A DNA stretch of 43,993 bases from Bacillota bacterium (lineage in GTDB: Bacteria; Bacillota; Clostridia; Christensenellales; SZUA-584). The stretch is taken from assembly GCA_023416745.1 (NCBI GenBank), contig JAEZHF010000060.1:1-43993 (forward strand). Direction: 5' to 3'. This document shows positions 1 to 8,495 of the stretch, one piece after another (the stretch's first letter is position 1; each line of letters opens with the position of its first letter). The notes below the pieces were generated by a model, which worked only from the letters and a program-made list of their open reading frames with translations, did not search any database and was not told where the DNA came from. The position numbers were made by a program, and so were the translations under genes.

Positions 1-49
1 CCGCATTTTTCTTGAAGTCTTCATCGTATTTCTTTCTGTATTCTCCCAT
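1..49 (-). CDS. IS3-type transposase OrfA, N-terminal fragment (runs off window)
   Basis: Only the first 16 codons are present before the window edge. The peptide starts MGEYRKKYDEDFKKNA, which resembles the amino end of helix-turn-helix OrfA proteins of IS3-family elements (typically MG.xRKKYxxEFK). OrfA binds the insertion-sequence ends and is normally fused by frameshifting to OrfB. The ATG is preceded on the minus strand by GGAGG five bases upstream, so the start is well placed. No terminal inverted repeat can be recognised to the right, so either the IS end is degenerate or this is a domesticated copy. The family call rests on a very short peptide. Confidence 0.5.
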   Translation of the reverse strand, partial: MGEYRKKYDEDFKKNA

Positions 50-230
50 TTTTCTGCCTCCGATTTCTGCGCATTCTTTCGCTCTTTCCATCTTAGCAGA
101 TTGTCTAAAATTCTAACACGCTCCCGAAACAGTTCCGCCGCTTCCTTGAAGCACAAAGCCGCAGGCTCGTATTCTTGCGCCTCATACAGGTCACGCCCAG
201 CTGATGTAACGTGTTCAACTTCTCGTCCAT
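1..230 (-). pseudogene. Frameshifted small ORF upstream of the OrfA start
   Basis: An ATG at 230 with an AGGAG site eight bases upstream begins MDEKLNTLHQLG. That frame then drifts into nonsense-like sequence and stops, while a second frame from about 195 downward reads as a charged helical protein (RDLYEAQEYEPAALCFKEAA, then RERVRILDNLLRW). The join at about 190-200 looks like a one-base frameshift in a formerly continuous gene. The second frame stays open to the window edge and overlaps the OrfA start in another frame. The product is not recognised; the helical, charged composition suggests a tetratricopeptide-like or accessory protein, which is inference. Confidence 0.4.
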
Positions 231-274
231 AATGCCGTCTCCTGATGCTCTGTCGCTTAAAGGCCGCGCTCCCG

Positions 275-382
275 CTAATAGAGTTTATCGGCTTTTATCA
301 GCCCGTTCTCTATACATTCTCTGACACATCTCATGACTCCTTTTTCTGCCGTTTTGTTCCATGCTTCTTCATGGTCAGCCAT
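275..382 (-). CDS. Short 35-residue ORF, probable gene remnant
   Basis: A 35-codon frame starts MADHEEAWNKTAEKG and ends IKADKLY-stop, with protein-like charged composition. The frame is open a further seven codons upstream of the ATG. No good Shine-Dalgarno sequence precedes it. It lies just upstream of, and in the same orientation as, the frameshifted ORF at 230, so it may be the C-terminal remnant of a decayed gene or a tiny real gene. No family is recognised. Confidence 0.3.
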   Translation of the reverse strand: MADHEEAWNKTAEKGVMRCVRECIENGLIKADKLY

Positions 383-439
383 ATCTTTCAGACTCGCATT
401 GCTTCATGGCATAATATGGTTGTTATACAGAAATGACGA

Positions 440-523
440 CTGTTTGGAAGACCCCAGGACGCCGCACGCGCACTGTTTGAACAGCTTGGGGCCGCGGTTG
501 ATATTGCATATACAGCGGCGTGA
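440..523 (+). pseudogene. C-terminal coding remnant (27 codons)
   Basis: The frame reads FGRPQDAARALFEQLGAAVD and ends in a TGA at 521-523. It has the composition of the last helix of a real protein but no start codon, and a stop lies immediately upstream. It points towards the transporter operon and is most simply explained as the tail of a deleted gene. The family is not recognised. Confidence 0.25.
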
Positions 524-563
524 ATAAACGTTCTGGCTGTTTCTCTTTTCTATGTGTTTATCA

Positions 564-597
564 TTGCATGTTTATTCATTGTGTATTATAATGAATC
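564..597 (+). promoter_or_regulatory. Sigma-A promoter with overlapping inverted repeat, upstream of the ABC importer
   Basis: TTGCAT (564-569) and a perfect TATAAT (587-592) are separated by 17 bases. A perfect 7-base inverted repeat, ATTCATT (574-580) and AATGAAT (590-596), overlaps the spacer and the -10 box. This is a position where a bound repressor would block RNA polymerase. The AT-rich arms resemble ArgR-type boxes, which would fit an amino-acid importer, but the regulator is not identified. Confidence 0.65.
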
Positions 598-629
598 ATT
601 AAATTTTCTATTTTGGAGGGTAATTAAGA

Positions 630-1382
630 ATGAAAACTCTGAGAATCATTATCGCCATCGTGCTCGTTCTGGGCGTGGTATTTTCATTCGGCGCTTGCGG
701 CAGCAAAGCCGATAAGACTCTGACTATGGCCACCAATGCACAGTTCCCGCCGTACGAGTTCTACGAAGGCGAGAAGATTGTGGGTATCGACGCCGAGATC
801 GCTGCGCTGATTGCCGAAAAGCTGGGCATGGAGTTCGAGATCGAAGACATGGAATTCGATTCGATCATCTCCGCAGTTCAGAGCGGCAAGGTTGATATGG
901 GTATGGCCGGCATGACGGTAACAGACGAGCGCAAAGAGGCTGTCAACTTCACCACTTCCTACGCGACCGGCAAACAGGTCATCATCGTTCCGGAGGACTC
1001 CGCCATCGCTTCGGCTGACGATCTGGAAGGAAAGACCAGCGGCGTGCAGCTCTCCACCACGGGCGACCTGTACATCACCTGGGATCTGGTCGACGAAAAT
1101 CTGGCCAACATCGAGCGCTACAACAAGGGCGCGGACGCTGTTCAGGCGCTGGTGCAGGGCAAGATCGACGCGGTCGTCATCGACAGCGAACCGGCCAAAG
1201 TGTTCGTTGAGCAGAATGCCGGGCTGAAGATTCTGGAGACCGAATATATCACCGAAGAGTATGCCATCTGCATCGCGAAGAACAACGAAGATCTTCTGAA
1301 AAAGGTTGATGGCGCGCTGAAGGATCTGATCGCTTCGGGCGAAGTTCAGAAGGTTCTCGATAAGTACATCAAGGCTGAATAA
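630..1382 (+). CDS. Polar amino-acid ABC transporter, substrate-binding lipoprotein
   Basis: This 250-residue protein is the extracytoplasmic receptor of an amino-acid importer. It has a hydrophobic signal segment (residues 4-20) ending in a lipobox with the acylated cysteine at 23, then a periplasmic-binding-protein type 2 (SBP_bac_3) fold. The characteristic opening of mature family members is present (LTMATNAQFPPYEFY), as are the family blocks VGIDAEIAALIAEKLG and VDMGMAGMTVTDERKEAV. The start has GGAGGG nine bases upstream. A promoter lies at 564-597. A terminator follows, separating it from its permease and ATPase, which normally keeps the receptor in molar excess. The substrate cannot be read from sequence; arginine, glutamine and cystine receptors are similar. 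Confidence 0.92.
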   Translation: MKTLRIIIAIVLVLGVVFSFGACGSKADKTLTMATNAQFPPYEFYEGEKIVGIDAEIAALIAEKLGMEFEIEDMEFDSIISAVQSGKVDMGMAGMTVTDERKEAVNFTTSYATGKQVIIVPEDSAIASADDLEGKTSGVQLSTTGDLYITWDLVDENLANIERYNKGADAVQALVQGKIDAVVIDSEPAKVFVEQNAGLKILETEYITEEYAICIAKNNEDLLKKVDGALKDLIASGEVQKVLDKYIKAE

Positions 1383-1439
1383 CGCTTGACAAAGCCCGTT
1401 TCCGCTGTTACCCTTTAAAGGGCAGAATGGATACGTTAA

Positions 1440-1470
1440 CAAAAAGGCTGCCTGCTGGGCGGCCTTTTTC
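1440..1470 (+). terminator. Intra-operon terminator between receptor and permease genes
   Basis: The stem AAAAAGGCTGCC pairs with GGCGGCCTTTTT across a five-base loop with one G-U pair, followed by a T-run. It lies between the binding-protein gene and the permease gene and is likely a partial terminator that sets their expression ratio. Confidence 0.8.
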
Positions 1471-1514
1471 ATGATTATTTCTGCATGTTATTACAGAATA
1501 TTGGAGGACTGCTT

Positions 1515-2219
1515 ATGGCTGAGTGGTGGCAAAGTTTTGTCAAAGATTTTACACTCGCTTTCATAGATCACAACCGCTGGAGGTTTCTTTCGCAGGGTTT
1601 GGGCAATACGCTTCTCATTACCCTTTGCGCTGTCATCATCGGCATTGCGATCGGCTTCATTGTTTCAATAATACGCACCACGCACGATAAAACCGGCAGA
1701 CTTAAAATCGGCAACGCGATATGCAAAGTCTATCTCACCGTCATCCGCGGCACGCCGGTTATGGTGCAGATTATGATTATCTACTTTGTCATATTTGCTT
1801 CTGCTCCCACCACTTACAAGATACCGCTCGCGATACTCGCTTTTGGTGTCAATTCGGGCGCGTATGTTGCGGAGATATTCCGCGGCGGCATCAACGCGAT
1901 AGACGCGGGGCAGTTTGAGGCGGGGCGCAGCCTTGGGTTCAACTATACGCAGACGATGTGGCATATCATTATGCCGCAGGCCTTCAAAAATTCAGTGCCG
2001 CCGCTTGCCAACGAGTTTATCGTGCTGCTGAAAGAAACTTCGGTTGCAGGCTATATCGCAGTGGAGGATCTGACGCGTGGCGCATTCAGTATCGGCGGCA
2101 CCATATACAACTACACACTGCCGCTGCTTGCCGCGGCTGTCATTTACCTTGCACTGGTCATGCTGCTGTCCCGCGGAGTGACATTGCTGGAAAGGAGGCT
2201 GCAACGCAGTGAGCGATAA
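1515..2219 (+). CDS. Polar amino-acid ABC transporter permease (HisM/GlnP family)
   Basis: This is the membrane subunit of the importer, 234 residues from the ATG at 1515. That start was preferred over 1485 because GGAGG lies seven bases upstream of it. The protein has about five hydrophobic segments. The EAA loop that docks the ATPase is visible near residues 140-160 (EAGRSLGFNYTQTMWHIIMP), and YLTVIRGTPVMVQ is typical of the HisMQ family. It overlaps the ATPase gene by 11 bases, so the two are translationally coupled. Confidence 0.92.
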   Translation: MAEWWQSFVKDFTLAFIDHNRWRFLSQGLGNTLLITLCAVIIGIAIGFIVSIIRTTHDKTGRLKIGNAICKVYLTVIRGTPVMVQIMIIYFVIFASAPTTYKIPLAILAFGVNSGAYVAEIFRGGINAIDAGQFEAGRSLGFNYTQTMWHIIMPQAFKNSVPPLANEFIVLLKETSVAGYIAVEDLTRGAFSIGGTIYNYTLPLLAAAVIYLALVMLLSRGVTLLERRLQRSER

Positions 2220-2961
2220 TTTTAACAATGGCGACGTGCTCATCCGCACGCAGGGCCTCGAAAAACACTACGGCACCATCAAAGCGCTGGACGGTATCGA
2301 CTCCGAAATCAAAAAGGGCGACGTCGCGGTGGTCATCGGGCCTTCCGGCTCCGGCAAATCCACCTACCTGCGCTGCCTGAACCTGCTGGAGACGCCCACG
2401 GGCGGCCATATATTCTTCGAAGGCACGGACATCACCGACCCCAAGGTGGACATCAACATCCACCGTCAGAAGATGGGCATGGTATTCCAGCAATTCAATC
2501 TGTTTCCGCACATGAGCGTGCTCAAAAACATGACGATCGCGCCCCTGAAGCTGCTGAAAAAGACGCCTCAGGAGGCTGAGGCGGATGCCATGACGCTGCT
2601 GCAGCGCGTGGGTCTCGCTGACCGGGCCAACGCCTACCCCTCCCAGCTCTCGGGCGGGCAGAAGCAGCGCATCGCCATCGTGCGGGCGCTGTGCATGAAC
2701 CCGGACGTGATGCTGTTTGACGAGCCGACGTCCGCGCTCGACCCCGAAATGGTCGGCGAGGTGCTGGACGTGATGAAGTCGCTCGCGCAGGGCGGCATGA
2801 CGATGGTGGTGGTAACGCACGAAATGGGCTTTGCCCGCGAGGTGGGCACGCGCGTGCTGTTCATGGACGAGGGACGCATCGTGGAAGAGAACACACCCGG
2901 CGCGCTGTTCGACAGCCCCCGGTCCGACCGGCTGAAAAGCTTTCTGGCCAAGGTTTTATAA
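2209..2961 (+). CDS. Polar amino-acid ABC transporter ATP-binding protein (GlnQ/HisP family)
   Basis: This 250-residue ATPase powers the importer. Walker A GPSGSGKST is at residues 44-52, followed by the Q-loop region, the signature LSGGQKQR near 146, Walker B VMLFDEPTSALDPE near 167 and the H-loop VVVTHEM. The length is normal for GlnQ-type subunits. The start is a GTG inside the end of the permease gene, with AAAGGAGG about ten bases upstream. All catalytic motifs are intact. A terminator follows at 2971-2995. Confidence 0.95.
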   Translation: MSDNFNNGDVLIRTQGLEKHYGTIKALDGIDSEIKKGDVAVVIGPSGSGKSTYLRCLNLLETPTGGHIFFEGTDITDPKVDINIHRQKMGMVFQQFNLFPHMSVLKNMTIAPLKLLKKTPQEAEADAMTLLQRVGLADRANAYPSQLSGGQKQRIAIVRALCMNPDVMLFDEPTSALDPEMVGEVLDVMKSLAQGGMTMVVVTHEMGFAREVGTRVLFMDEGRIVEENTPGALFDSPRSDRLKSFLAKVL

Positions 2962-2970
2962 CTCGTATTT

Positions 2971-2995
2971 AAGAGGCGCTCCGGCGCTTCTTTAT
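2971..2995 (+). terminator. Rho-independent terminator of the importer operon
   Basis: GAGGCGC (2973-2979) pairs with GCGCTTC (2984-2990) with one G-U pair, followed by TTTAT. It lies just after the ATPase stop. Confidence 0.7.
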
Positions 2996-3011
2996 ATTGG
3001 GAGCGTTATCC

Positions 3012-4175
3012 ATGGGAAACATTATAACCTATGTGCAGACGGAAATGCGCACGATGACAGAAAAGCCCTTCTGCGCGGTGGACAGCCTGGTGTTGTCAGA
3101 GCTGGCGTATGTCAACTTCGGCAGTGCGGTGTCCGGTGTGCGCCTGTTCGCCAAATCCATCCCCTTAAGCCAGCTGTATCGCGCGGAGCTGTTCAGCGAC
3201 ATGTTCCGCCCGACGCACCAGTCCGTCGCCGTTCAGCCCAAAGACCACGTGATTTACGGCACCAGCAACCGGCACGCGATGCTGTATGCGGCGGCGGCCA
3301 GCCCGCGATTTCGCGACATCCGCGTGCGCTTCTATGCGGACGCCTTCGACGTCGAGCAGGAGCAGCAGTTTAGTGCCGTCACCTTCCAGCTGGAGGACGA
3401 CACCGCCTTCGTTGCGTTCCGCGGCACCGACATGTCCATCGTGGGCTGGAAGGAAGACCTCAACATGGCCTACCTCTCCCCCGTGCCGTCACAGCAGGCC
3501 GCGGCGGACTATCTGGACGCGGTGGGCAAACGTCTGGCTTTTGGGATGAAGCTGCGCGTCGGCGGCCACTCCAAGGGCGGCAACCTCGCGGTATACGCCG
3601 CCATGAAATGCAGCCCGCCCGTGCAGCGCCGCATACTGGAGGTGTATAACCACGACGGCCCCGGCTTTCGCACCAGCGTGCTGGAGACGCCCGAATACCG
3701 CGCCATCGAGGGCCGCGTGCATAAGATACTGCCCGAGTCGTCGTTCGTGGGCATGCTGCTGGCTGACACGCAGAGCTATCGCGTGGTGGAGAGCAGCGGC
3801 TTCGGCGTGATGCAGCACGATGCGTTCACGTGGGAGGTGACGGACTGCGATTTTGTGTATGCCGAAAAGCTGACGGACGGCGCACTGTACATGCACAGGA
3901 CGCTCAGCGAATGGCTGGAGCTGCTGCCGGACGACCAGCGCCGTCTGCTGGTGGACGCGCTGTTCAGGCTCATCGAGACAACCAAGGCGAAGTCCGTCGC
4001 GGAACTGACCGATACGTGGGGCAAATCCGCCATCAAGATGATCGGCACCTACCGCAGTCTGGATTCGGAAACGCGCAAGATACTGTCGCAGGTCGTGGGC
4101 ACGCTGATCAAGATGTCGGTGCGCAACCTGAGAAAAGAGAAGGCGCTCAAGCAAGAGGAGGCCCGCCCCGAATAA
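3012..4175 (+). CDS. DUF2974 (Mbeg1-like) alpha/beta-hydrolase family protein
   Basis: This 387-residue protein has the DUF2974/Mbeg1-like layout. It begins near residue 16 with AVDSLVLSELAYVNF, has a central FVAFRGTD block typical of lipase-3-like folds, and a nucleophile elbow VGGHSKGGNLAVYAA with serine at about 187. These features predict a serine hydrolase, perhaps lipase-like, but no substrate is established for this family in bacteria. I chose the ATG at 3012 (GGGAG eight bases upstream) over the TTG at 2997. The gene follows the transporter operon's terminator and is probably expressed alone. The C-terminal 90 residues are helical and specific to the family. Confidence 0.82.
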   Translation: MGNIITYVQTEMRTMTEKPFCAVDSLVLSELAYVNFGSAVSGVRLFAKSIPLSQLYRAELFSDMFRPTHQSVAVQPKDHVIYGTSNRHAMLYAAAASPRFRDIRVRFYADAFDVEQEQQFSAVTFQLEDDTAFVAFRGTDMSIVGWKEDLNMAYLSPVPSQQAAADYLDAVGKRLAFGMKLRVGGHSKGGNLAVYAAMKCSPPVQRRILEVYNHDGPGFRTSVLETPEYRAIEGRVHKILPESSFVGMLLADTQSYRVVESSGFGVMQHDAFTWEVTDCDFVYAEKLTDGALYMHRTLSEWLELLPDDQRRLLVDALFRLIETTKAKSVAELTDTWGKSAIKMIGTYRSLDSETRKILSQVVGTLIKMSVRNLRKEKALKQEEARPE

Positions 4176-4184
4176 GCCGGGGGC

Positions 4185-4544
4185 TCAATACGACGGGCCC
4201 ATATGGATGCGCTCCCAGACACCGCCATCCATATCAAAACCCACGGTGCTGCCCGGCCCCGCCTCCACCGAATAGGAAGACGGCGGCTCATTGCCGTTGT
4301 TCAGGCAGCGCACGTAATCCGCCAGCAGCTGCCACGAGCTGACCGTCTCACCCGTCTCCATATTCTTCATGGTTGGTTCGTTCATATCCGCCGCATCTTC
4401 CGGATTGATCTCAATAGCTCCCGACTGCACCAGAAATTCGTTCACCAGCTCCAGTTCCGTCTTGCTAACACCCTTCGCGCAGCCCGAACACAGCAGCGCC
4501 GCACACAGCAGCGCCAATACGGGCATAAAAAAACGGCGCATCAT
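4185..4544 (-). CDS. Small lipoprotein of unknown function
   Basis: This 119-residue protein has a lipoprotein signal peptide (hydrophobic residues 6-20, then CSGC as lipobox). The mature part is soluble, acidic and has no recognised family. Two adjacent ATG codons (4544 and 4541) could start it, with GGAGG six bases upstream of the first. It is convergent with the DUF2974 gene and divergent from the GGDEF-EAL gene. No operon partner is seen. Confidence 0.7.
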   Translation of the reverse strand: MMRRFFMPVLALLCAALLCSGCAKGVSKTELELVNEFLVQSGAIEINPEDAADMNEPTMKNMETGETVSSWQLLADYVRCLNNGNEPPSSYSVEAGPGSTVGFDMDGGVWERIHMGPSY

Positions 4545-4738
4545 GATAATCCTCCATCGGTTGAATTATCACCGCCACCGCTGTTACTGTATCATGGTTA
4601 TCACAATATGGCAATCATGCCAATAAAATATTCGCCAAATTTCTGCCATTCTGTTTATTAATGTGTATTTATTGTTATATATGAATTGCAACAAAAAGAG
4701 ATTGTTGTCCTGCATTTTCTATTTTAGGGGATTCTCAT

Positions 4739-7207
4739 ATGGGTAAACGATTGTTTCGCTCATTGCGTACCAGAACAATTCTGACAATGATTTGTATGTT
4801 TGTTTTTATGCTGGTCATGGTTATTGTTATTATGAACACACTGCTGATGAGCAGTATCGAAAAACTGGAACATAAATATATATCCGAGCGTATGAAACAG
4901 ATAAACATTGCTATTGGATTTGAGCTTAACGACTTGAAAAAGACCGCTGTCGACTGGGCTGAATGGGATGAATCATATCAGTTCACAGAAGATGGCAATC
5001 AGCTTTATATTGATGACAACCTTGGAATATATTTTGCTGATACCCTTCGGTTGGATGCCATGGTGTATATGAACCGGTCAGGCGACATTGTATATGCTCA
5101 GCAGCTGAACGCAGATGCTTCCGAGCTTGAGCCCGTACCCGATGACGTTAAGGAACAGTTAAAGCAGCTAATCGGCGGTAATCAGGACGCCGGCAAGAGA
5201 CTTCAGGGCATACTGAAGGTCCCCGGCGGCGCCATGCTGTTCGCTACCAACCCGATACTCACGAGCAACGGCGAAGGGCCGGTCCATGGCAACCTTGTCA
5301 TCTACCGATATCTCAACGACAAGGAAATCAAATATCTGTCAGCGATCATCGGCAGAAGCATTATTGTGGAGAAAAAAATGAGGCATGATACGAAAGAGAT
5401 CATGCTGGAAGATAATTTCATCACATCTGGTATCTCTGTCAGGAACATATCGGAAGAGACCATCCAAGGATTAGCGACGTTACATGATATCAATGGAGAA
5501 CCGGCAGTAACGGTCAGCCTCAACATGATCCGTGATATGAGCATGATCGCCGGTTCAGGCATACAATCTGTCGTGATCGCGCTGGTTGTGTCCAGCTTAA
5601 TATTCACACTGTTTATTCTTATTTATATGAACAGAGTGATTTTGGACAGAGTGCTGTCTATGAACCGGTCGGTTAAGAGCATCGGCGAGCATGACGATCC
5701 GTCGGAACGGCTGAAGCCCGACGGCTATTGCGACGAGCTTTCCGGCATGACGGGTGAGATAAACGCCATGCTGGGCAAGCTGCATGAGTCGCGCCAGCAA
5801 ATCTTAAACCGGGAAAATCAACTAATTATAGCTGCCGATGAACTTCGGCAGGAGGTGACCGAGCGCAGAAAGGCGCAGGAAGAAATCACTTACCTCGCGT
5901 ATCATGACCACCTGACCGGATTGCCCAACCGCGTTCACTTTTCTGAGCATCTGAGCCACGGTATTCAGCTGGCAAAGCGAATGGAAAAGCTTTTGGCGAT
6001 CATGTTTTTGGATCTCGATGGCTTTAAAATGATTAATGATTCCATTGGGCATCTGGCAGGCGATATGCTGCTGGTTGAGGTATCCAAACGATTGAAGGCC
6101 ATGCTGCGCGAAAGCGATACGGTTGCCCGGCTGGGCGGGGACGAATTTGTCGTCATGGTGGAAAACATCAGCGATATCGATGCCATCAGAGTCATCGCCC
6201 AGAAAATTCTGGACAGCTTCCGCACACCCTTTGTACTGAACAACCAGGAGTGCTTCATCAGTACATCCATTGGCGTGGCTGTTTGTCCGCCCGACGGCGA
6301 AGACAGCGAGACACTGATCAAGAACGCTGACATCGCCATGTACCGCGCCAAAGAAAAGGGCAAAAACCAATATGTGATATGCAGCGAAACCATTAAGAAC
6401 AAGGTACTGGAGACCATGAAAATATCCAACCACCTGTTCCGCGCTCTGGAACGCGAGGAGTTTGAAGTCTATTACCAGCCTCAGATCAACTGCAGTACCA
6501 ACCTGATCGTCGGCGCGGAGGCGCTTATCCGGTGGCACCACCCCCAGATGGGAATGGTTCTGCCCGGCGAGTTTATTTCGATAGCTGAGCAGACGGGTCT
6601 GATACTGCCTATCGGGGCATGGGTGCTGCGCACAGCCTGCTCTCAGAACAAAGCCTGGCAGGATGCCGGATATCCCCCTATTCGTATTGGCGTTAATCTG
6701 TCCATCCGCCAGTTCCAGAATCACAACATTGTCAGCGAGGTTCAATCCATACTGACGGAAACAGGCTTCGACCCAAATTACCTGGAGCTGGAGATCACCG
6801 AGAGCATCGCGATGCAGGAGCAGGATTATATCATTAAGGCGCTGGATATGCTGCGGCAGACTGGCGTCCATATTGCGATAGACGATTTCGGCACCGAATA
6901 TTCGTCCATGAACCACTTAAAACAGCTTCCTGTCGACCGGATCAAGATTCCCATGCCGTTTGTACACGGCATTGATATGGACTCCAAGGATAAGGCCATC
7001 ACCAAGTCCATCATCGTATTGGCGAAGAGCCTGGGGCTGGGTGTGATTGCCGAAGGGGTTGAGACGAAGACGCAGAACGATTTCCTGACGCAAAGAATGT
7101 GTGACGAAATACAAGGTTTTTACCACTTTAAGCCCATGTGCGCTGCTGATTTCGAAAAGCTGCTGATACGTCAGCAACAAAAACTCAAGGACGAAAGCCC
7201 CGCGTGA
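4739..7207 (+). CDS. Membrane c-di-GMP enzyme: CHASE4-HAMP-GGDEF-EAL
   Basis: This 822-residue bifunctional second-messenger protein starts with a membrane segment (about 12-36) and an extracytoplasmic CHASE4 sensor with its hallmark DWAEWDESYQF near residue 79. A second membrane segment (about 275-298) and a HAMP linker follow. The GGDEF motif is intact at 466-470 and preceded by an RESD inhibitory I-site five residues before it. The EAL motif is at 594-596, with catalytic residues visible in GVNLS, LEITES, IDDFG, the lysine at 736, AEGVE and IQGF. Two departures stand out: loop 6 reads DFGTEYSS instead of DFGTGYSS, and KIDRSF is replaced by KIPMPF. Cyclase activity is therefore well supported, and phosphodiesterase activity probable but less certain. 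The SD is AGGGGA. Confidence 0.93.
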   Translation: MGKRLFRSLRTRTILTMICMFVFMLVMVIVIMNTLLMSSIEKLEHKYISERMKQINIAIGFELNDLKKTAVDWAEWDESYQFTEDGNQLYIDDNLGIYFADTLRLDAMVYMNRSGDIVYAQQLNADASELEPVPDDVKEQLKQLIGGNQDAGKRLQGILKVPGGAMLFATNPILTSNGEGPVHGNLVIYRYLNDKEIKYLSAIIGRSIIVEKKMRHDTKEIMLEDNFITSGISVRNISEETIQGLATLHDINGEPAVTVSLNMIRDMSMIAGSGIQSVVIALVVSSLIFTLFILIYMNRVILDRVLSMNRSVKSIGEHDDPSERLKPDGYCDELSGMTGEINAMLGKLHESRQQILNRENQLIIAADELRQEVTERRKAQEEITYLAYHDHLTGLPNRVHFSEHLSHGIQLAKRMEKLLAIMFLDLDGFKMINDSIGHLAGDMLLVEVSKRLKAMLRESDTVARLGGDEFVVMVENISDIDAIRVIAQKILDSFRTPFVLNNQECFISTSIGVAVCPPDGEDSETLIKNADIAMYRAKEKGKNQYVICSETIKNKVLETMKISNHLFRALEREEFEVYYQPQINCSTNLIVGAEALIRWHHPQMGMVLPGEFISIAEQTGLILPIGAWVLRTACSQNKAWQDAGYPPIRIGVNLSIRQFQNHNIVSEVQSILTETGFDPNYLELEITESIAMQEQDYIIKALDMLRQTGVHIAIDDFGTEYSSMNHLKQLPVDRIKIPMPFVHGIDMDSKDKAITKSIIVLAKSLGLGVIAEGVETKTQNDFLTQRMCDEIQGFYHFKPMCAADFEKLLIRQQQKLKDESPA

Positions 7208-7230
7208 TGGCTTTTATTATCAGTTACTAC

Positions 7231-7262
7231 AAAGGCAGAGCCGTAAAGCTCTGCCTTTTTTC
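7231..7262 (+). terminator. Terminator after the GGDEF-EAL gene
   Basis: GGCAGAGC pairs with GCTCTGCC around a six-base loop and is followed by six T. It lies between two convergent genes; the opposite strand has only AAAGG/CTTT and would be weaker. Confidence 0.9.
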
Positions 7263-7289
7263 GCCACACCCTCGCAATTTTATACGTCG

Positions 7290-8369
7290 TCAGTTCTCCA
7301 GAAAATCGCTCAGCTTGCCGAGCTCCTTATCCGTATCTTTGGGCTGCACGATGGCCATGCCCTTGTAGTTGCCGTCCTTGTAGTCCTGCGGATAGCGGAA
7401 CATGTCAAGATCGCTGCTGCCCTGCATGCCCTTCACCGCCGTTGCCAGAACCATCATCGTGCCCAGCGGCATGTCGGTGCGCACGTATTTGACCATCGCG
7501 TTGAGCAAACCGGGTATCTCGCCCGCGCTGACGTTCTTCATCTCCTTGAACAGTGCAGAGAGCTCGTTCTGCTGGCGCTCGATGCGGCCCGAGTCTCCGC
7601 CGGGGTGCCGCACGCGCATGTAGGCCACCGCCTGCCGCCCGGTGAGGTGCTGTTCGCCCGACTTTTCGAGGTGCTTCGCCTTGTTTGAAGGGTCAATCGT
7701 ATTCACCTCGTCGATGCACTTGTTGATATTATCGATCTCGTTTTTCTGTATGTCGATGTCCACGCCGCCCAGCGCGTTTAAAATATCCTCCATACCAAAG
7801 AAGTTGACCACCATGTAATAGTCAGGCGTGAGGCCGAAGCTCTGGTAATACGTGCGTTTGGCCAGCTCGATGCTGCCAAAGCCGTATGCCGTGTTCAGCT
7901 TGTTCTTGCCGTGACCGTCAATCTGCACCAGCGTATCGCGCATGAACGACACCAGTTTGATAGTGCCCTTATCCGGGTTGACGCGCAGATACATCATCAC
8001 GTCGCTGCGGCCCGAGAACTTGCCGTTGTCGCGGTTGTCCACGCCGATCATCAATATATCCGTCTCGCCCGAGGCCTTGGCGATATCCGCCGCGCTGCTC
8101 TCACTGAACGTGACTTCAGGCAGGCCTTCCACATCGTCAGCGCCCTCGTCCTCCAGCGCGACCGTATCCATCGTGTCCAGCGTACCCCATATCTGTGAGT
8201 AATACACCATCAAGCCGCAGCCCACCAACGCCACCATCAGCACGATAAAAACGGCCACCAGCGCCCGCACGCCCTTACGGCGCGGCGGTTTTCTCTCCGG
8301 CTGCCGCGGCTTGTTTTTCCACTGCAGCTGTGATTCGTCGATATACATTTTATTTTCGTGTTGTTCCAT
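7290..8369 (-). CDS. LytR-CpsA-Psr (LCP) family cell-wall polymer ligase
   Basis: This 359-residue protein has a short basic cytoplasmic tail, one membrane segment (about 34-56) and an extracellular LCP domain. LCP enzymes transfer undecaprenyl-linked glycopolymers such as teichoic acids or capsule to peptidoglycan. Conserved blocks are present: ILMIGVDNRD, SDVMMYLRVN, VSFMRDTLVQI, KLNTAYGFG, GGVDIDI, LTGRQAVAYMRVRH and GRIERQQ, which include the arginines and aspartates that bind the polyprenyl pyrophosphate. The length is typical. The start has GGGAG close upstream. It is transcribed away from the hydrolase at 9749 and could be co-transcribed with it across 126 bases. Confidence 0.92.
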   Translation of the reverse strand: MEQHENKMYIDESQLQWKNKPRQPERKPPRRKGVRALVAVFIVLMVALVGCGLMVYYSQIWGTLDTMDTVALEDEGADDVEGLPEVTFSESSAADIAKASGETDILMIGVDNRDNGKFSGRSDVMMYLRVNPDKGTIKLVSFMRDTLVQIDGHGKNKLNTAYGFGSIELAKRTYYQSFGLTPDYYMVVNFFGMEDILNALGGVDIDIQKNEIDNINKCIDEVNTIDPSNKAKHLEKSGEQHLTGRQAVAYMRVRHPGGDSGRIERQQNELSALFKEMKNVSAGEIPGLLNAMVKYVRTDMPLGTMMVLATAVKGMQGSSDLDMFRYPQDYKDGNYKGMAIVQPKDTDKELGKLSDFLEN

Positions 8370-8495
8370 GCTCTCCCGTTTAGCTCCCTGTTATTTCCCC
8401 GCAGCCACCTGCATAGATTATTTCCCGCGCAACACAGACTGCGCCGCGCCGTCAGTATATTGACGCTTTTCGCGCCCGATTTGTTCCGGTCAGTT

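Noticed and set aside
4203..4661. Plus-strand ORF opposite the small lipoprotein
   Set aside because: The opposite frame has a lipobox and SD, while this one lacks both and is rich in His/Arg.
5822..6916. Long antisense ORF (364 codons) opposite the GGDEF-EAL gene
   Set aside because: It is the reverse-strand shadow of a clearly conserved coding frame and has no SD or domain.
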